Assembly (NCBI RefSeq): GCF_019218755.1
Contig: NZ_JAHUWZ010000001.1
Coordinates: forward strand, 1,240,001-1,304,000
Origin: Acidovorax sp. sif1233
GTDB taxonomy: Bacteria > Pseudomonadota > Gammaproteobacteria > Burkholderiales > Burkholderiaceae_C
DNA length: 64,000 bases
Direction of reading: 5' to 3'
Positions 44,809 through 57,615 of the stretch are shown in pieces. Each line of letters starts with the position of its first letter. Within the stretch, counting starts at the first letter, position 1. Below the pieces are notes generated by a model. It ran no database searches, was not told the DNA's origin, and was given only the letters and a program-made list of their open reading frames with translations. The translations under genes were made by a program, and so were the position numbers.

Positions 44809-45903
44809 TTACTTCGCCGCCCCGGTGGCCTCGTGCCGGCAGCTGAAGGACCGGTCGCCACGCACGATGTCGTCGCTGCCGCACTGCCATTTGTGGATGT
44901 CCGTCTGCTGCTTGCGGGTGCGCAGCACGGGGGTGTAGACCAGGTGCTTGCCAGCCAGCGCCCGGTCGCCTGAGCTGTCGGCAATGGTCAGCCGCACCAC
45001 GCCATTGGCCGGATCGATGGCCATGGCCTGGAAGCCGGTGGGAAGCTGCCCGGGCCGGCCCAGGCCGATGGCGGCGGCGCTGGCGGGAAAGGCGCCGGTG
45101 CTCCGGTAGTGGTTCTCCACCAGCCCCAGCACCGTGCGCGCGGCGCCGTCCAGCTGGCGCACGGCTTCGCGGCGCGGATTGGCGGGCTCCTCTCCCTGGT
45201 GCCACAGCGCCACGGCCACCATGGCCGCAAAGCTCAAGGCGGCCACCCCGCCCAGCATCACCAGCGCCTTGAGGAACCAGCCGGGCCCGCGGACCAGGGC
45301 CACTGCCTGCTGGATGGCGGTATCGCTGGCGTGGCGGGAGACCACGAACGTGCCCGTGATCGAACTGTGCAGGCCCCGCTCGCCAAACAGGGCGGTCAGC
45401 AGGCGGTGCAGCAGGAACGGCACGGCCAGCGTGAGCGCCAGGGTGAGCGAATACTTCAGAAAGTGCCGCAGCACGGACCGCGCGATGCCGGGGCGTTCAC
45501 CCGTGCGGGTCGCCACCCGCATGCCGAGCAGCCGCTTGCCCGCCGAGCCCTGGCCCAGCGCATCCATCAGCGCGGGGAGGAACAGGCCGAGGATGCCCAG
45601 CGCCAGCGCGGCCGGGTACGTGGCGCCCGGGGCGCTGTCGAAGGCCGGGCGCGCGAACACCCAGGCCAGCGCCAGCGCGACCGGAAAGGCCGCCATGCAT
45701 GCGCCGTCGATCAGCGTGGCACCCAGGCGCGCCATGGTGCCCGGAAACACCTCCACCAGCCGCGCCGGCGCGGGTGTCTGGGCGGGCTGCCCCCGGCCTG
45801 CCGGGGCCCTCGGGGCGGGCATGTCCGCCACCAGCGGCGCCTGGCAACTGAAACACTGCGTGTAGGAAGCATGGTTCTGCCAGTTGCAGCGGGGGCATTG
45901 CAT
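44809..45903 (-). CDS. RDD-family membrane protein with zinc ribbon and extracytoplasmic tail
   Basis: 364 residues. The N terminus is a zinc ribbon (CPRC at 3-6, CFSC at about 17-20). An RDD domain follows (ARLGATLIDGACMAAFPVALAL, GSAGKRLLGMRVATRTGERPG) with about four helices. After a further helix near residue 225 comes a domain of about 130 residues with a pilin-like pattern (YRSTGAFPASAAAIGLG) and a Cys pair near the end (WQCGSDD, FSCRHE). The start at 45903 places the zinc ribbon first. RDD proteins are implicated in ion or compatible-solute transport; the role here is unknown. Confidence 0.8.
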   Translation of the reverse strand: MQCPRCNWQNHASYTQCFSCQAPLVADMPAPRAPAGRGQPAQTPAPARLVEVFPGTMARLGATLIDGACMAAFPVALALAWVFARPAFDSAPGATYPAALALGILGLFLPALMDALGQGSAGKRLLGMRVATRTGERPGIARSVLRHFLKYSLTLALTLAVPFLLHRLLTALFGERGLHSSITGTFVVSRHASDTAIQQAVALVRGPGWFLKALVMLGGVAALSFAAMVAVALWHQGEEPANPRREAVRQLDGAARTVLGLVENHYRSTGAFPASAAAIGLGRPGQLPTGFQAMAIDPANGVVRLTIADSSGDRALAGKHLVYTPVLRTRKQQTDIHKWQCGSDDIVRGDRSFSCRHEATGAAK

Positions 45904-45964
45904 GGAGGGTGCGCCTGGGGTGGGCAAGAGGCCGCGCCAGGCGGCCTCCTCGCGGGGTGGGGGC

Positions 45965-46573
45965 TCAGTGCCGTGCGGGCGGCGCGGTGTGCGCCATCAG
46001 GCGGTCCGTCAGCGCGATGGCCAGCGCGCTCAGCAGGAACACCACGTGGATGATGGTCTGCCACATCAGCACCTTGAGGTCGTAGTTGGCGGCGTTGATG
46101 AAGGTCTTGAGCAGGTGGATCGAACTGATGCCGATGATGGCGGTGGCCAGCTTGACCTTGAGCACCGAGGCGTTCACGTGGCTCAGCCATTCGGGCTGGT
46201 CGGGGTGGTCTTCCAGGTGCAGGCGCGAGACGAAGGTCTCGTACCCGCCCACGATCACCATGATCAGCAGGTTGGAGATCATCACCACATCGATCAGCGC
46301 CAGCACCACCAGCATGATGATGGTCTCGTTGAGCGCGGTGACCTCGAAATCGCTCTTGTAGCCGATGCTGGAGACCAGCTGCTTGAGCGCGGCGGTGTTG
46401 CCGAAGGCTGCCTCGATCAGGTGCACCAGCTCCACCCAGAAGTGGAACACGTACACCGCCTGCGCCAGGATCAGGCCCAGGTACAGGGGCAGCTGCAGCC
46501 AGCGGCTGGCAAAGATCAGCGACGGCAAGGGGCGCATGGGCGACGGGGTGGCGGGATTTGGGGGGAGGGACAT
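45965..46573 (-). CDS. YqhA-family (UPF0114) membrane protein
   Basis: 202 residues with four predicted helices (about 15-45, 70-110, 135-160, 170-192). The segment [36 protein letters not shown] is the family core, and [19 protein letters not shown] the third helix. The function is unknown. The start at 46573 is MSLPPN; earlier codons are not family-like. Divergent from acs, with 187 bases between the starts. Confidence 0.92.
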   Translation of the reverse strand: MSLPPNPATPSPMRPLPSLIFASRWLQLPLYLGLILAQAVYVFHFWVELVHLIEAAFGNTAALKQLVSSIGYKSDFEVTALNETIIMLVVLALIDVVMISNLLIMVIVGGYETFVSRLHLEDHPDQPEWLSHVNASVLKVKLATAIIGISSIHLLKTFINAANYDLKVLMWQTIIHVVFLLSALAIALTDRLMAHTAPPARH

Positions 46574-46760
46574 GGAATGTAGGGTGGGACTTGGGTCGCG
46601 CGATTTTAGGGGTGCCGCGTGACAGCCCCTCGCGCACAGGTGCCTTCTTCCCTGCCCGGCACTGGCGATTCTGTAAGCTTCGTGCCAGTCAGTGGCTTGT
46701 AAGTGCCGCGTCCGACAGTACCGCCCAATTCCAATTCCATCAGACCCAGGAGACAACACC

Positions 46761-48755
<1,995 letters not shown>

Positions 48756-48846
48756 TCCAGGAGGTGCCGTGCATGCGGCGCCAGCGTGCAGCGCCTGCGG
48801 GTTTGGGGCCACTCATGTCGCCACAGGCGATGTGACGTGGCCACAG

Positions 48847-48885
48847 AATCCGGCAATCCTGGACCAGCTGGCCAAGGCCAACTGA
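48847..48885 (+). pseudogene. vestigial second acs 3' end
   Basis: The frame reads [16 protein letters not shown], matching the last 12 residues of Acs ([12 protein letters not shown], 48717-48755). Most base differences are at third codon positions, so it looks like the remnant of a paralogous acs tail rather than a fresh duplication. Upstream bases (48756-48846) do not extend the match. The rest of the 404-base gap to 49160 holds no credible gene. Confidence 0.6.
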
Positions 48886-49159
48886 CCAGAGGGCGGTGCA
48901 CCGCCGCGGGGCGCGGGCGCGCTGCGCCTGCAAATCAGCGTGGTGGGGGGCCTTGCGTGGGGGCGTGGCTGGCGTTCACCGTTCACGGGAACCTCGCCAT
49001 CGGCAACGGGGTGCCGTCCAGCCCGAAGGCGTGCGCGGCCCCTTGTAGGACACCGACTGAAACCGCTCCCCCGCGGCGCGGGATGGCCCCTGCATGGGTT
49101 ACAACGGCGGCATCGTGTCCCAGGCTGCATGCCTGGGCGCTGCATACCGGAGGTTTCCC

Positions 49160-49645
49160 ATGCATCTGCGTTCCATAGTACTTTTGTTGACGGTGCTGGC
49201 CATCGCGATACTCGCGGCGCTCAACTGGCCCACCCTGGCCGCTCCCGCCCTGGTCTCCCTGGGGATCGTGGTCTTCGAGGCACCGCTGGGCCTCATCATG
49301 CTGGCCCTGACGGCCCTGCTGGGGATATTCTTCCTGGCCTACGTCCTGTCCCTCCAGGGGTCCGTGCTCATGGAGACGCGGCGCCACGGCAAGGAGATGC
49401 AAGTCCAGCGTGAACTGGCCGACAAGGCAGAAGCCTCGCGGTTCACGGAATTGCGCACCTTCCTGGATGCCCAGCACCATCAGGCGCACGCCGCCTTGCT
49501 GACCCGGCTGGACCAGTTGGAGGCGCGCCTGGCGGCGCGGGTCGCCGAATCCGACAATTCCACCGCGGCCTACGTGGGGCAGCTGGAACACCAGCTGCGC
49601 ACCCGGGGCCTGGAGCCCGCGCCCGTGGTGCCGCCACTCGTCTGA
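49160..49645 (+). CDS. LapA-domain-like small membrane protein
   Basis: 161 residues. Two membrane helices (about 4-24 and 41-65) form a hairpin, as in LapA/YciS-type (DUF1049) proteins, with the typical LNWPTLAAPALVSLGIVVFEAPLGLIML pattern. A cytoplasmic coiled-coil tail (about 75-150, rich in Leu, Glu, Ala and Arg) follows. GGAGGTTTCCC precedes the ATG. The related E. coli protein takes part in lipopolysaccharide-assembly control; here that is inference only. It converges with the cytochrome c gene. Confidence 0.8.
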   Translation: MHLRSIVLLLTVLAIAILAALNWPTLAAPALVSLGIVVFEAPLGLIMLALTALLGIFFLAYVLSLQGSVLMETRRHGKEMQVQRELADKAEASRFTELRTFLDAQHHQAHAALLTRLDQLEARLAARVAESDNSTAAYVGQLEHQLRTRGLEPAPVVPPLV

Positions 49646-49687
49646 TCCCCGCTTGCGCGAGGCGCGGGCGGCAGGGCCCGGAAACGT

Positions 49688-49721
49688 TTGCGGCCGTGAC
49701 AGGGATCTGGCACGGCCGCAA
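49688..49721. terminator. hairpin between convergent genes
   Basis: An 11-bp perfect stem, TTGCGGCCGTG with CACGGCCGCAA, around 12 bases. No T run on either side; probably a bidirectional 3'-end structure. Confidence 0.5.
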
Positions 49722-49772
49722 GGGGCGGGGAAGGGCGATGCAGCCCCCCGCCGTAAGTCCATCAAAGGCGCA

Positions 49773-50078
49773 TCACTTTTGCGTCAGCACCCAAGCCGCC
49801 AGCTTCTTGGCCTCTGCATCGTTGACCTGCGCGTTGGCCGGCATCGGGACCGGACCCCATACGCCCGCGCCACCCTTGATGATCTTGGCGGCCAGCTTGT
49901 CCACGGCATCCTTCTGGCCCGCATACTTGGCGGCCACGTCCTTGTACGAAGGACCCACCAGCTTCTTGTCCACGGCGTGGCAGGCCATGCAGTTCTTCGA
50001 GGTCGCCAGGGCCAGATCGGCCATGGCGGGTGCCGCAACCGACAGCGTCATGGCAAGGGTGATCAGGGTACGCTTCAT
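49773..50078 (-). CDS. class I c-type cytochrome (c551-like)
   Basis: 101 residues. A signal peptide ends at about MADL (residue 21). The haem site is CMACH at 30-34; the axial Met is in [10 protein letters not shown] small periplasmic electron carrier between the bc1 complex or a dehydrogenase and a terminal reductase or peroxidase is the usual role. The start at 50078 is the only one with a signal peptide. Monocistronic. Confidence 0.93.
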   Translation of the reverse strand: MKRTLITLAMTLSVAAPAMADLALATSKNCMACHAVDKKLVGPSYKDVAAKYAGQKDAVDKLAAKIIKGGAGVWGPVPMPANAQVNDAEAKKLAAWVLTQK

Positions 50079-50184
50079 GGTGGGATTTCCTGTGGGTTGG
50101 GTTACAGTTCTTTTAATGGAATTGTAGTGAGTTGGGTTGACAGGCATTTGTCTGTCGTCAACCCGGCGTTTTCTGGAGATCGCG

Positions 50185-50427
50185 ATGTACCTGCTGGGTC
50201 TTTCACTGGTGCTTCTGGCACTGAAGTATTTCGAGATCGGACCCGTGGCCAACTGGTCCTGGTGGTGGGTGCTGGCACCCTTTGCCGCCACGGCCCTATG
50301 GTGGGCCTGGGCGGATTCCACAGGGTATACGAAACGTAAAGCCATGGAAAAGATGGACCAGCGCAAGCAGGACCGGATCAACAAGAACAAGGAAGCCCTG
50401 GGCATGCGCCCGCGCAAGCCACGCTAG
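50185..50427 (+). CDS. small Trp-rich membrane protein (TIGR04438-like)
   Basis: 80 residues: one or two hydrophobic segments ([44 protein letters not shown] region) with six Trp, then a basic, helical tail ([31 protein letters not shown] region). It matches my memory of a short Trp-rich family confined largely to betaproteobacteria; the function is unknown. GGAGATCGCG precedes the ATG at 50185, which rules out the longer frame starting at 50137. Confidence 0.85.
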   Translation: MYLLGLSLVLLALKYFEIGPVANWSWWWVLAPFAATALWWAWADSTGYTKRKAMEKMDQRKQDRINKNKEALGMRPRKPR

Positions 50428-50508
50428 ACAGTCCATTGCGTTTGTTCCTCGCACCGCCAGCGCGGATGTACAAGGCTGCGCCACAAGAAGAACCGATCAC
50501 CGTTGTAC

Positions 50509-50622
50509 ATGACAAAACAGGAACAGCTCTGCCGCATGAGGGTAGAAGCCGATTTGCGACCCGAGTGCCTGATGAGCGACTACGGCATGCTGAGGATCAT
50601 CCACGTTGAGGTGGTCCAATGA
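50509..50622 (+). CDS. possible 37-residue leader peptide before the glycan operon
   Basis: An open frame MTKQEQLCRMRVEADLRPEC... that ends in TGA overlapping the glycosyltransferase ATG as ATGA. The overlap suggests translational coupling. No clear ribosome-binding site is seen for its own start. TGTACA palindromes lie at 50467-50472 and 50504-50509. The rest of the 190-base gap holds nothing else. It may be only chance. Confidence 0.3.
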   Translation: MTKQEQLCRMRVEADLRPECLMSDYGMLRIIHVEVVQ

Positions 50623-51740
50623 ATGTGGCCTTTGGTGTCAGCGTGCTGGCACGTTCTATCCAGCAGGGCGGCGTGGATGGCATTGGCACCTACACTCGGG
50701 AGCTGATGGCGGCCATGCCGCAGGCGGCACGGTTGCAGCCCTATGTATTCGACGCGCCGACCAGTGTGTGGCGGGGAGCAACACCCGCGATGCCGTTTGG
50801 CTCCTTTGCTTGGCAGGCATTGGCCGCGACGCTGGTAGGGGTGGACTTTGGCCACGCACGCCGCGCACTGGGGAAGGGGACCGATCTCGTGCATGCCACC
50901 GACCACCTGGTGCCGCGCCTGCGCGGAATCCCGGTGGTGGCGACGATCTTCGATGCCATACCGCTGTCGAACCCGGAGTGGGTCAGATACCGTTTCAAGA
51001 GCCTGAAAAATGAGTTGTGGCGGCGCACGGCCTTCTGGGCGCAGCATGTCATCACGATTTCGGAGTATTCCCGCCAGGAGATCGCCATCCATTTCCGCCT
51101 GCCCGAGGAGCGGATCACCGCGATTCCGCTGGGAGTCGGGGCCCAGTGGTTCGTACCTCTGGACGCGGCCCTGCATGAGGCCGTGCGATCGCGGCATGCG
51201 CTGCCCGATCACTATTTCGTGAGCGTGGGCACCCTGCAGCCGCGCAAGAATATCGACCGCCTGCTGTCGGCGCACGCGAGCCTTCCAGAGCATCTGCAGC
51301 GCGAGTACCCCTTGCTCATCGTCGGCAAGCCGGGCTGGGGGTGCGATGACGTCGTTGCACGCTTCACGGGGGGTGGATTGAAGCATGTGCGGTGGCTTCG
51401 GCATCTGCCGGATGCGGAGCTTCAGGTCGTGATCAAGCGGGCCACCGCCCTGGTGTTTCCGTCGCTGCACGAAGGTTTCGGCTTGCCGGTGCTGGAGGCA
51501 TTCGCTGCCGGCGTGCCGGTGGTGGCGTCCAACACGACATCGATCCCCGAGGTCGCGGGTGACGCGGCCTTGCTGATCGACCCTCTTCGCACCGATGAGA
51601 TCGCGGATGCGATGCGCCGCATCGCGGAGCAGCCTGAGCTTGCGGCCCGGCTGGTGGCACGGGGGCGTGACCGGGTGCAGGCGTTCAGCTGGCAGGCGTG
51701 CGCCGAAAAAACCTTGCGTGTCTACGAGTCGATGGCTTGA
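50619..51740 (+). CDS. GT4-family glycosyltransferase
   Basis: 373 residues, GT-B fold. The N-terminal half has GVDGIGTYTRELM (acceptor side), and the C-terminal half has VGTLQPRKNIDRLL, the nucleotide-sugar loop and the signature PSLHEGFGLPVLEAFAAGVPVVAS with the EX7E-type glutamates. It transfers a sugar, often mannose or a related hexose, onto a growing glycan in the cytoplasm. GAGGTGG precedes the ATG. It is first in the operon with the Wzm/Wzt-like exporter; the gap to the permease gene is 12 bases. Confidence 0.94.
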   Translation: MNVAFGVSVLARSIQQGGVDGIGTYTRELMAAMPQAARLQPYVFDAPTSVWRGATPAMPFGSFAWQALAATLVGVDFGHARRALGKGTDLVHATDHLVPRLRGIPVVATIFDAIPLSNPEWVRYRFKSLKNELWRRTAFWAQHVITISEYSRQEIAIHFRLPEERITAIPLGVGAQWFVPLDAALHEAVRSRHALPDHYFVSVGTLQPRKNIDRLLSAHASLPEHLQREYPLLIVGKPGWGCDDVVARFTGGGLKHVRWLRHLPDAELQVVIKRATALVFPSLHEGFGLPVLEAFAAGVPVVASNTTSIPEVAGDAALLIDPLRTDEIADAMRRIAEQPELAARLVARGRDRVQAFSWQACAEKTLRVYESMA

Positions 51741-51752
51741 AATATTTCTGCG

Positions 51753-52582
51753 ATGACCACAGCGACCCACAGCCCCTCCGTCTCGGCGCGACAGCGCCAG
51801 GTTCAGCTGCTGTGGCGCGATATCCGCGGCGCCATGCTCGCATGGAGGTTCTGGTGCTTCATGGGATGGAACGATGTCGCCAAGCAGTACCGGCGCACCT
51901 TCCTGGGCCCCGTGTGGATTGCGTTGCACACGGCCTTGTTCATCATCGCTTTCGGCCTGATCGGTGCGCAGCTGTTCAAGTACCCGCCGGACTGGTACTT
52001 GCCTTATTTTTGCGCGGGGCATGTGCTGTTCGGGTATTTCAGCGCCTTGATCAATGAGGGCTGCCTGACCTACATCGGCGCGGACGCCTTCTTGAAGCAG
52101 ACGCCCTATCCCAAGATGGCGTTTGTTTTTCGCACCGTGTTCCGGTGCTCCCTTCTGATGTTGCACAGCGCGGTCATCGTGCTGGCGGTGCTGCTCTGGT
52201 CGGGGCGGCTGGGGGACGTGCAGTGGTGGGCCTTGCTCGGCGCGGCTGCCTTGACGCTGGCCGCCGCCTGCTTCGTGGTCGCCATACTAGGGGGCCTGGC
52301 CACCCGTTTCCGTGATGTCACGGTGGCCACGGGCAGCCTCATGCAGGTCAGTTTCTTTGTGACGCCCGTGCTGTGGGTGCCGGACCAGTTGACCGAACGG
52401 GCCCAGTGGGTGGTGCACCTGAATCCCCTGGCCCTGTTCCTGGACCTGGTGCGCAGTCCCTTGATGGGGACCGTGCCCAGCATGCGGACCTGGGGGGCGG
52501 CCGGCGGCATGGTCGTGCTGCTGGCGCTGGTTTTTTTCTGGCAGTACGTGGTGATCCGGCGCCGGATCGTGTACTGGCTGTG

Positions 52583-52583
<1 letters not shown>
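51753..52583 (+). CDS. ABC-2 type polysaccharide export permease (Wzm/TagG-like)
   Basis: 276 residues with six predicted helices. The N terminus is cytoplasmic (LLWRDIRGAMLAWRFWCFMGWNDVAKQYRRTFLGPVW), a typical Wzm pattern with YRRTFLGPVWI, and the last helix ends VIRRRIVYWL. It forms the channel that flips a lipid-linked glycan across the inner membrane. Its stop overlaps the ATPase ATG by one base (TGATG), so the two are translationally coupled. Confidence 0.93.
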
Positions 52584-53367
<784 letters not shown>

Positions 53368-53371
<4 letters not shown>

Positions 53372-54567
53372 GACTGAAATGCACGGGCCCGGCCGAGGTG
53401 CTGGAAACCATCGCGGCGCTGGGGCGTACCGAGGACGTGAGCTGGTCGCCCAATGGGCGCCGCATCGCGCTGGCCGGCATCGCGGTGGACAAGCTGCTGA
53501 TTCTCGGCGTGGACTGCCGCCTGGAGGATGGGCATAAATGCATCCATGTTTCCGATGCCATGCAGGTGGCTTCCTCCAGCCTGAAGCGCCCGCACGGAGT
53601 GTGCTGGGTCAGCGACGGGACCGTGGCGGTTGCCAGCCGCGAGGGCAACGTGTCGTTCTTTGATATTCCCGCCGCGCAGCGGCCCGTGTCCGCCTGCAGG
53701 CTGCAGCCGCTGGCGACGGTTGGCAAGGGCGATACCGAACTGCTGAAGTCGCCCGGCAGCCTGTGCGCCAGGCCTCTGGGCTCCGGACTGCTTGAACTCT
53801 GGGTGTGCAATGGCTTCGCGCACTACGTGACCCACCACCTGCTGGATGCCCGTTCCGGCTTGACCCATGTGGACGCCCAGGTCCTGATGCGCGAAGGCCT
53901 GGAAGTGCCCGATGGCGTGGCACTGGATCCTGCGGGCGATTGGGTCGCCATCAGCAACCATGACCGGCATGTGGTGGCCCTGTATCGCAACGATGCGCGG
54001 CTGGAGGCCGCCGCCAGGCCATCGGCCGAACTGCACGGGCTCAGCTATCCCCATGGCGTGTGCTTCGCGGCGAGGGGCAGAGTTTTGCTGGTCGCGGATG
54101 CGGGGACTCCGCACATCGCGTTGTTCCGCCGAGCGCCGCAGGGCTGGCCGGATGGTGCGTCCGAGCCCCATGCGCTGGTGCGGGTGCTCGACGATGCCAC
54201 CTTCCGCAAGGGGCAGCACAACCCGAGGGAGGGCGGGCCCAAGGGGGTGGATGTGCATGAGCCCTGGGGTTTGCTGGTCACCACCTGTGCGGAGCAGCCC
54301 CTGGCCTTTTTTGATCTTGAGGCCATCTTGCCGCCTGACCTGCGCCAGCGGGACACGCTGGCGCCCGCACAGGCCGCGGGCGAGGGGCTGCGGACCGCGA
54401 TGCTTCGATTGGCGCGCGGTGTCTCCGCGCGAGAGGCGTTGCTGATGGGCGCGGTGCGCAATGAAGCGGCCCTCATGCGCGCCAGCTGGTCATGGCGTGT
54501 GACGGCCCCGCTCAGAAGCCTGGCGGGAGGATGGCTTCGCTGGATCTCCCGGTTTCGCAAGCATTGA
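53368..54567 (+). CDS. uncharacterised beta-propeller protein of the glycan operon
   Basis: 399 residues. The repeated pattern of blades (PHGVCW at 75, PDGVALDP at 181, PHGVCF at 228, then VDVHEPWGLLV near 294), each followed by short strands (VAVASREGNVSFFD, WVAISNHDRHVVALYR), fits an NHL/SMP-30-like propeller. Residues after about 335 are helical and basic, with a hydrophobic patch near the end. No signal peptide. The GTG start overlaps the ATPase stop (GTGA). It is probably part of glycan synthesis or export, for instance binding or modifying the product, but no family function is known to me. Confidence 0.8.
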
Positions 54568-54677
54568 GGCCCTGCGAACGGGCCGGCACGCACGGTGATG
54601 GGCTGGCCAGCGTCTTTCGGGAAACACCCGGGGCGCGTGCCCTGGGCCTCCCTGTGGTGATGCCCGCCAAGGCAAAA

Positions 54678-54705
54678 CGCCCATGCGGGGCAGCATGGGC
54701 GCTTG
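54678..54705 (+). terminator. terminator of the glycan operon
   Basis: A 9-bp stem, CGCCCATGC with GCATGGGCG (54678-54686, 54693-54701), preceded by AAAA and followed by CTTGTTTG. It could serve both the operon and the convergent ilvD gene. Confidence 0.65.
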
Positions 54706-54778
54706 TTTGTCCGGCGCGGCCCCGGGGGCGCGGCGGCCTGCCGCCAGAAAGGGCCATCAATGGCCGCTCATCCGTTCA

Positions 54779-56485
54779 TCAATAGGCGTCCAGCACCGCA
54801 CCCTTGCTCGCGCTCGATGCATTGAAGGCGAACTTGGCCTGCACGCCGCGGGTGTAGCGGGGGGCAGGGGCCGTCCAGGCGGCGCGGCGCTTGACGATTT
54901 CTTCCTCGGGCACGTTCAGCTCCAGCAGCAGCTGGCGCGCGTCGATGGTGATGCTGTCGCCTTCGTTGACGAAGGCGATGGTGCCGCCGGCCGCCGCCTC
55001 GGGCGCCACGTGGCCCACCACCATGCCCCAGGTGCCGCCGGAGAAGCGGCCGTCGGTGATCAGTCCCACGCTTTCGCCCAGGCCGGCGCCAATGAGCGCA
55101 CCGGTGGGGGCCAGCATCTCGGGCATGCCGGGGCCGCCCTTGGGGCCGAGGTAGCGCAGCACCATCACGTCGCCGGCCTTGATCTTGCCGGCCAGGATGG
55201 CTTCGAGGGCCGATTGTTCGTCGTCGAACACGCGGGCGGGGCCGGTGATGACGGGGTTCTTCAGGCCCGTGATCTTGGCCACGGCACCCTCGGGGCTCAG
55301 GTTGCCCTTGAGGATGGCCAGGTGGCCCTGCGCGTACATCGGGTTGTCGATGCCGCGGATCACGTCCTGGTCGGCGCGGGGCACGTCGGGCACGTCCTGG
55401 AGCACTTCGGCAATCGTCTTGCCGCTGATGGTGATGCAGTCGCCATGCAGCAGGCCGGCGTTGAGCAGCACCTTCATCACCTGCGGGATGCCGCCCGCGC
55501 GGTGCAGGTCCACGGCCAGGTACTTGCCGCTGGGCTTGAGGTCGCACAGCACGGGGGTCTTCTGGCGCACGCGCTCGAAGTCGTCGATGGTCCATTCCAC
55601 GCCGGCGGCGTGTGCGATGGCCAGGAAGTGCAGCACCGCGTTGGTGGAGCCGCCGGTGGCCATGATCACGGCCACGGCGTTCTCGATGGCCTTCTTGGTC
55701 ACGATGTCGCGGGGCTTCAGGTCCATCTTGATGGCCTCGATCAGCACCTTGGCCGATTCCTTGGCCGAGTTCATCTTCTCGTCGTGCGGGTTGGCCATGG
55801 TGGACGAGTACGGCAGGCTGATGCCCAGGGCCTCGAAGGCGCTGGACATGGTGTTGGCGGTGTACATGCCGCCGCACGAGCCGGTGCCGGGGATGGCGCG
55901 CTTCTCGATTTCCTTCAGGTCGAAGTCGCTCATCTTGCCCGCGGCGTTCTCGCCCACGGCCTCGAACACGCTCACGATGTTCAGGTCCTTGCCCTGGTAG
56001 TGGCCGGGCAGGATGGTGCCGCCGTAGACGTAGATGGCGGGCACGTTGGCGCGCAGCATGCCCATCAGGCCGCCGGGCATGTTCTTGTCGCAGCCGCCCA
56101 CCACCAGCACGCCGTCCATCCACTGGCCGCCCACGCAGGTCTCGATGCAGTCGCTGATGACCTCGCGGCTCACCAGGCTGTACTTCATGCCTTCGGTGCC
56201 CATCGCCATGCCGTCGCTGATGGTGGGCGTGCCGAACACCTGGGCGTTGCCGCCCGCTTCCTCGATGCCGGCGATGGCCGCGTCGGCCAGCTTCTGCAGG
56301 CCGCTGTTGCAGGGCGTGATGGTGCTGTGGCCGTTGGCCACGCCGACCATGGGCTTGACGAAGTCGCCTTCCTCGTAGCCCATGGCGTAGTACATGGAGC
56401 GGTTGGGCGCGCGCGACTTGCCTTGCGTGATGTTGGCGCTGCGGCGGTTGATGGGCTGGATCGGGATGGTCTTGCTGTCTGCCAT
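54779..56485 (-). CDS. ilvD: dihydroxy-acid dehydratase
   Basis: 568 residues. The three cluster Cys lie in [17 protein letters not shown] and [12 protein letters not shown], the pattern of the 2Fe-2S IlvD/Edd family; the motif [15 protein letters not shown] and the C-terminal [19 protein letters not shown] are typical of IlvD. It makes 2-oxo acids for Val, Leu and Ile, and needs iron-sulfur supply. The start [15 protein letters not shown] is usual for the family. Divergent from a LysR gene, sharing a 163-base control region. Confidence 0.97.
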   Translation of the reverse strand: MADSKTIPIQPINRRSANITQGKSRAPNRSMYYAMGYEEGDFVKPMVGVANGHSTITPCNSGLQKLADAAIAGIEEAGGNAQVFGTPTISDGMAMGTEGMKYSLVSREVISDCIETCVGGQWMDGVLVVGGCDKNMPGGLMGMLRANVPAIYVYGGTILPGHYQGKDLNIVSVFEAVGENAAGKMSDFDLKEIEKRAIPGTGSCGGMYTANTMSSAFEALGISLPYSSTMANPHDEKMNSAKESAKVLIEAIKMDLKPRDIVTKKAIENAVAVIMATGGSTNAVLHFLAIAHAAGVEWTIDDFERVRQKTPVLCDLKPSGKYLAVDLHRAGGIPQVMKVLLNAGLLHGDCITISGKTIAEVLQDVPDVPRADQDVIRGIDNPMYAQGHLAILKGNLSPEGAVAKITGLKNPVITGPARVFDDEQSALEAILAGKIKAGDVMVLRYLGPKGGPGMPEMLAPTGALIGAGLGESVGLITDGRFSGGTWGMVVGHVAPEAAAGGTIAFVNEGDSITIDARQLLLELNVPEEEIVKRRAAWTAPAPRYTRGVQAKFAFNASSASKGAVLDAY

Positions 56486-56648
56486 GGCGGTTTTCCTGGT
56501 GGGGAGTCGTTGTAGTGGGAAGACGCCGCAGAGGGGCGCACGGGTCTTCGGCTGTCGGGGTGCAAGTATGCGAGGTTTGGAGTGGCGTTTCCAATCCCTT
56601 TCGCCTGCTTCAGTAATATATAAAACATATCACCGGATCACCACCGCT

Positions 56649-57614
56649 ATGAAAGAAGCATTCATCGACGTGCGCGCCTGGCGCCAGTTCGTGGCCGTGG
56701 CCGAGGAGCTGCACTTCGGCCGCGCCGCGCTGCGCCTGCACATGACGCAGCCGCCCCTGACCCAGGCGATCGCGCAGATGGAGCGCTCGCTGGGCGTGGT
56801 GCTGTTCGACCGCACGCGCCGGCGCGTGGCGCTGACCCCGGCGGGCGAGGCCCTGCTGCCCGACGTGCGCGACTTTCTGGAGCGTGCGCAGGCCTTGCCG
56901 GCCCGCGCCCGCGCGGCGGCGGCCGGTGAGGTGGGGCGCGTGCGCCTGGGATTCGTCTCCACCATCGGGTTCGAGCGCCTGCCTGAATGGGTGCGGGACT
57001 TTCGCGTGTTGTGCCCCCAGGTGGCGCTGGAACTGGTAGAGGCCACGGGCGATGTGCAGCGCGAACTGTTTGCGCGCGGTGAACTGGACGCCGGGCTCAT
57101 GCTGCATTCGCCGGGCTTCGCGCCGCCCGGGTTGGCGCGGCTGGTGGTGGCGCAGGAGCCGCTGGTGCTCGCCTTGCCCGAGCGCCACGCGCTGGCCGGT
57201 GCGTCGCGCCTGGACCTGGCGCGGGTGCTGGCCGAACCTTTGGTGATCTTTCCGCGCCGCATCGTGCCTTCGCTGCACGACGCGATCTTTGCGCTGTACC
57301 ACGCAGCGGGCCGCGTGCCCGTGGTGGCGCAGGAGGCCATCCAGATGCAGACCATCGTCAACCTGGTATGGGGCGGCCTGGGCGTGGCCTGGGTGCCCGA
57401 GAGCGTGACCCAGTTCCGCCGCGAGGGCGTGGTCTACCGCGCGGCGGATGCGTTCGGGGCCGCGCCGGCCAGGGCCCCGGCCAGGGCCGCCAAGGCGGCG
57501 GCCGCGCCGCCACTGCCCGTGTGCGAAACCAGCCTGGTCTGGCCCGCCGCGCTCAACAACCCCGCGCTGGCGCGCTTCACTGATTTTGTGCGCGAGCGCT
57601 CGGCGGCGGGGTGA
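56649..57614 (+). CDS. LysR-family transcriptional regulator
   Basis: 321 residues. The winged helix is at 8-65 (WRQFVAVAEELHFGRAALRLHMTQPPLTQAIAQME). The effector domain begins GRVRLGFVSTIGF. A start at 56649 is favoured because the longer frame from 56394 runs antisense through ilvD. Its position divergent to ilvD suggests it may regulate ilvD or the downstream MFS gene; AT-rich DNA with T-N11-A-type symmetry lies at about 56606-56640. The stop is 1 base from the convergent MFS stop. The tail has an Ala/Pro-rich insertion (APARAPARAAKAAAAPP). Confidence 0.92.
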   Translation: MKEAFIDVRAWRQFVAVAEELHFGRAALRLHMTQPPLTQAIAQMERSLGVVLFDRTRRRVALTPAGEALLPDVRDFLERAQALPARARAAAAGEVGRVRLGFVSTIGFERLPEWVRDFRVLCPQVALELVEATGDVQRELFARGELDAGLMLHSPGFAPPGLARLVVAQEPLVLALPERHALAGASRLDLARVLAEPLVIFPRRIVPSLHDAIFALYHAAGRVPVVAQEAIQMQTIVNLVWGGLGVAWVPESVTQFRREGVVYRAADAFGAAPARAPARAAKAAAAPPLPVCETSLVWPAALNNPALARFTDFVRERSAAG

Positions 57615-57615
57615 G

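Noticed and set aside
50467..50509. Two TGTACA palindromes as a specific operator pair
   Set aside because: Each is only 6 bases and the spacing (37 bases) is not helically regular; too weak to claim alone.
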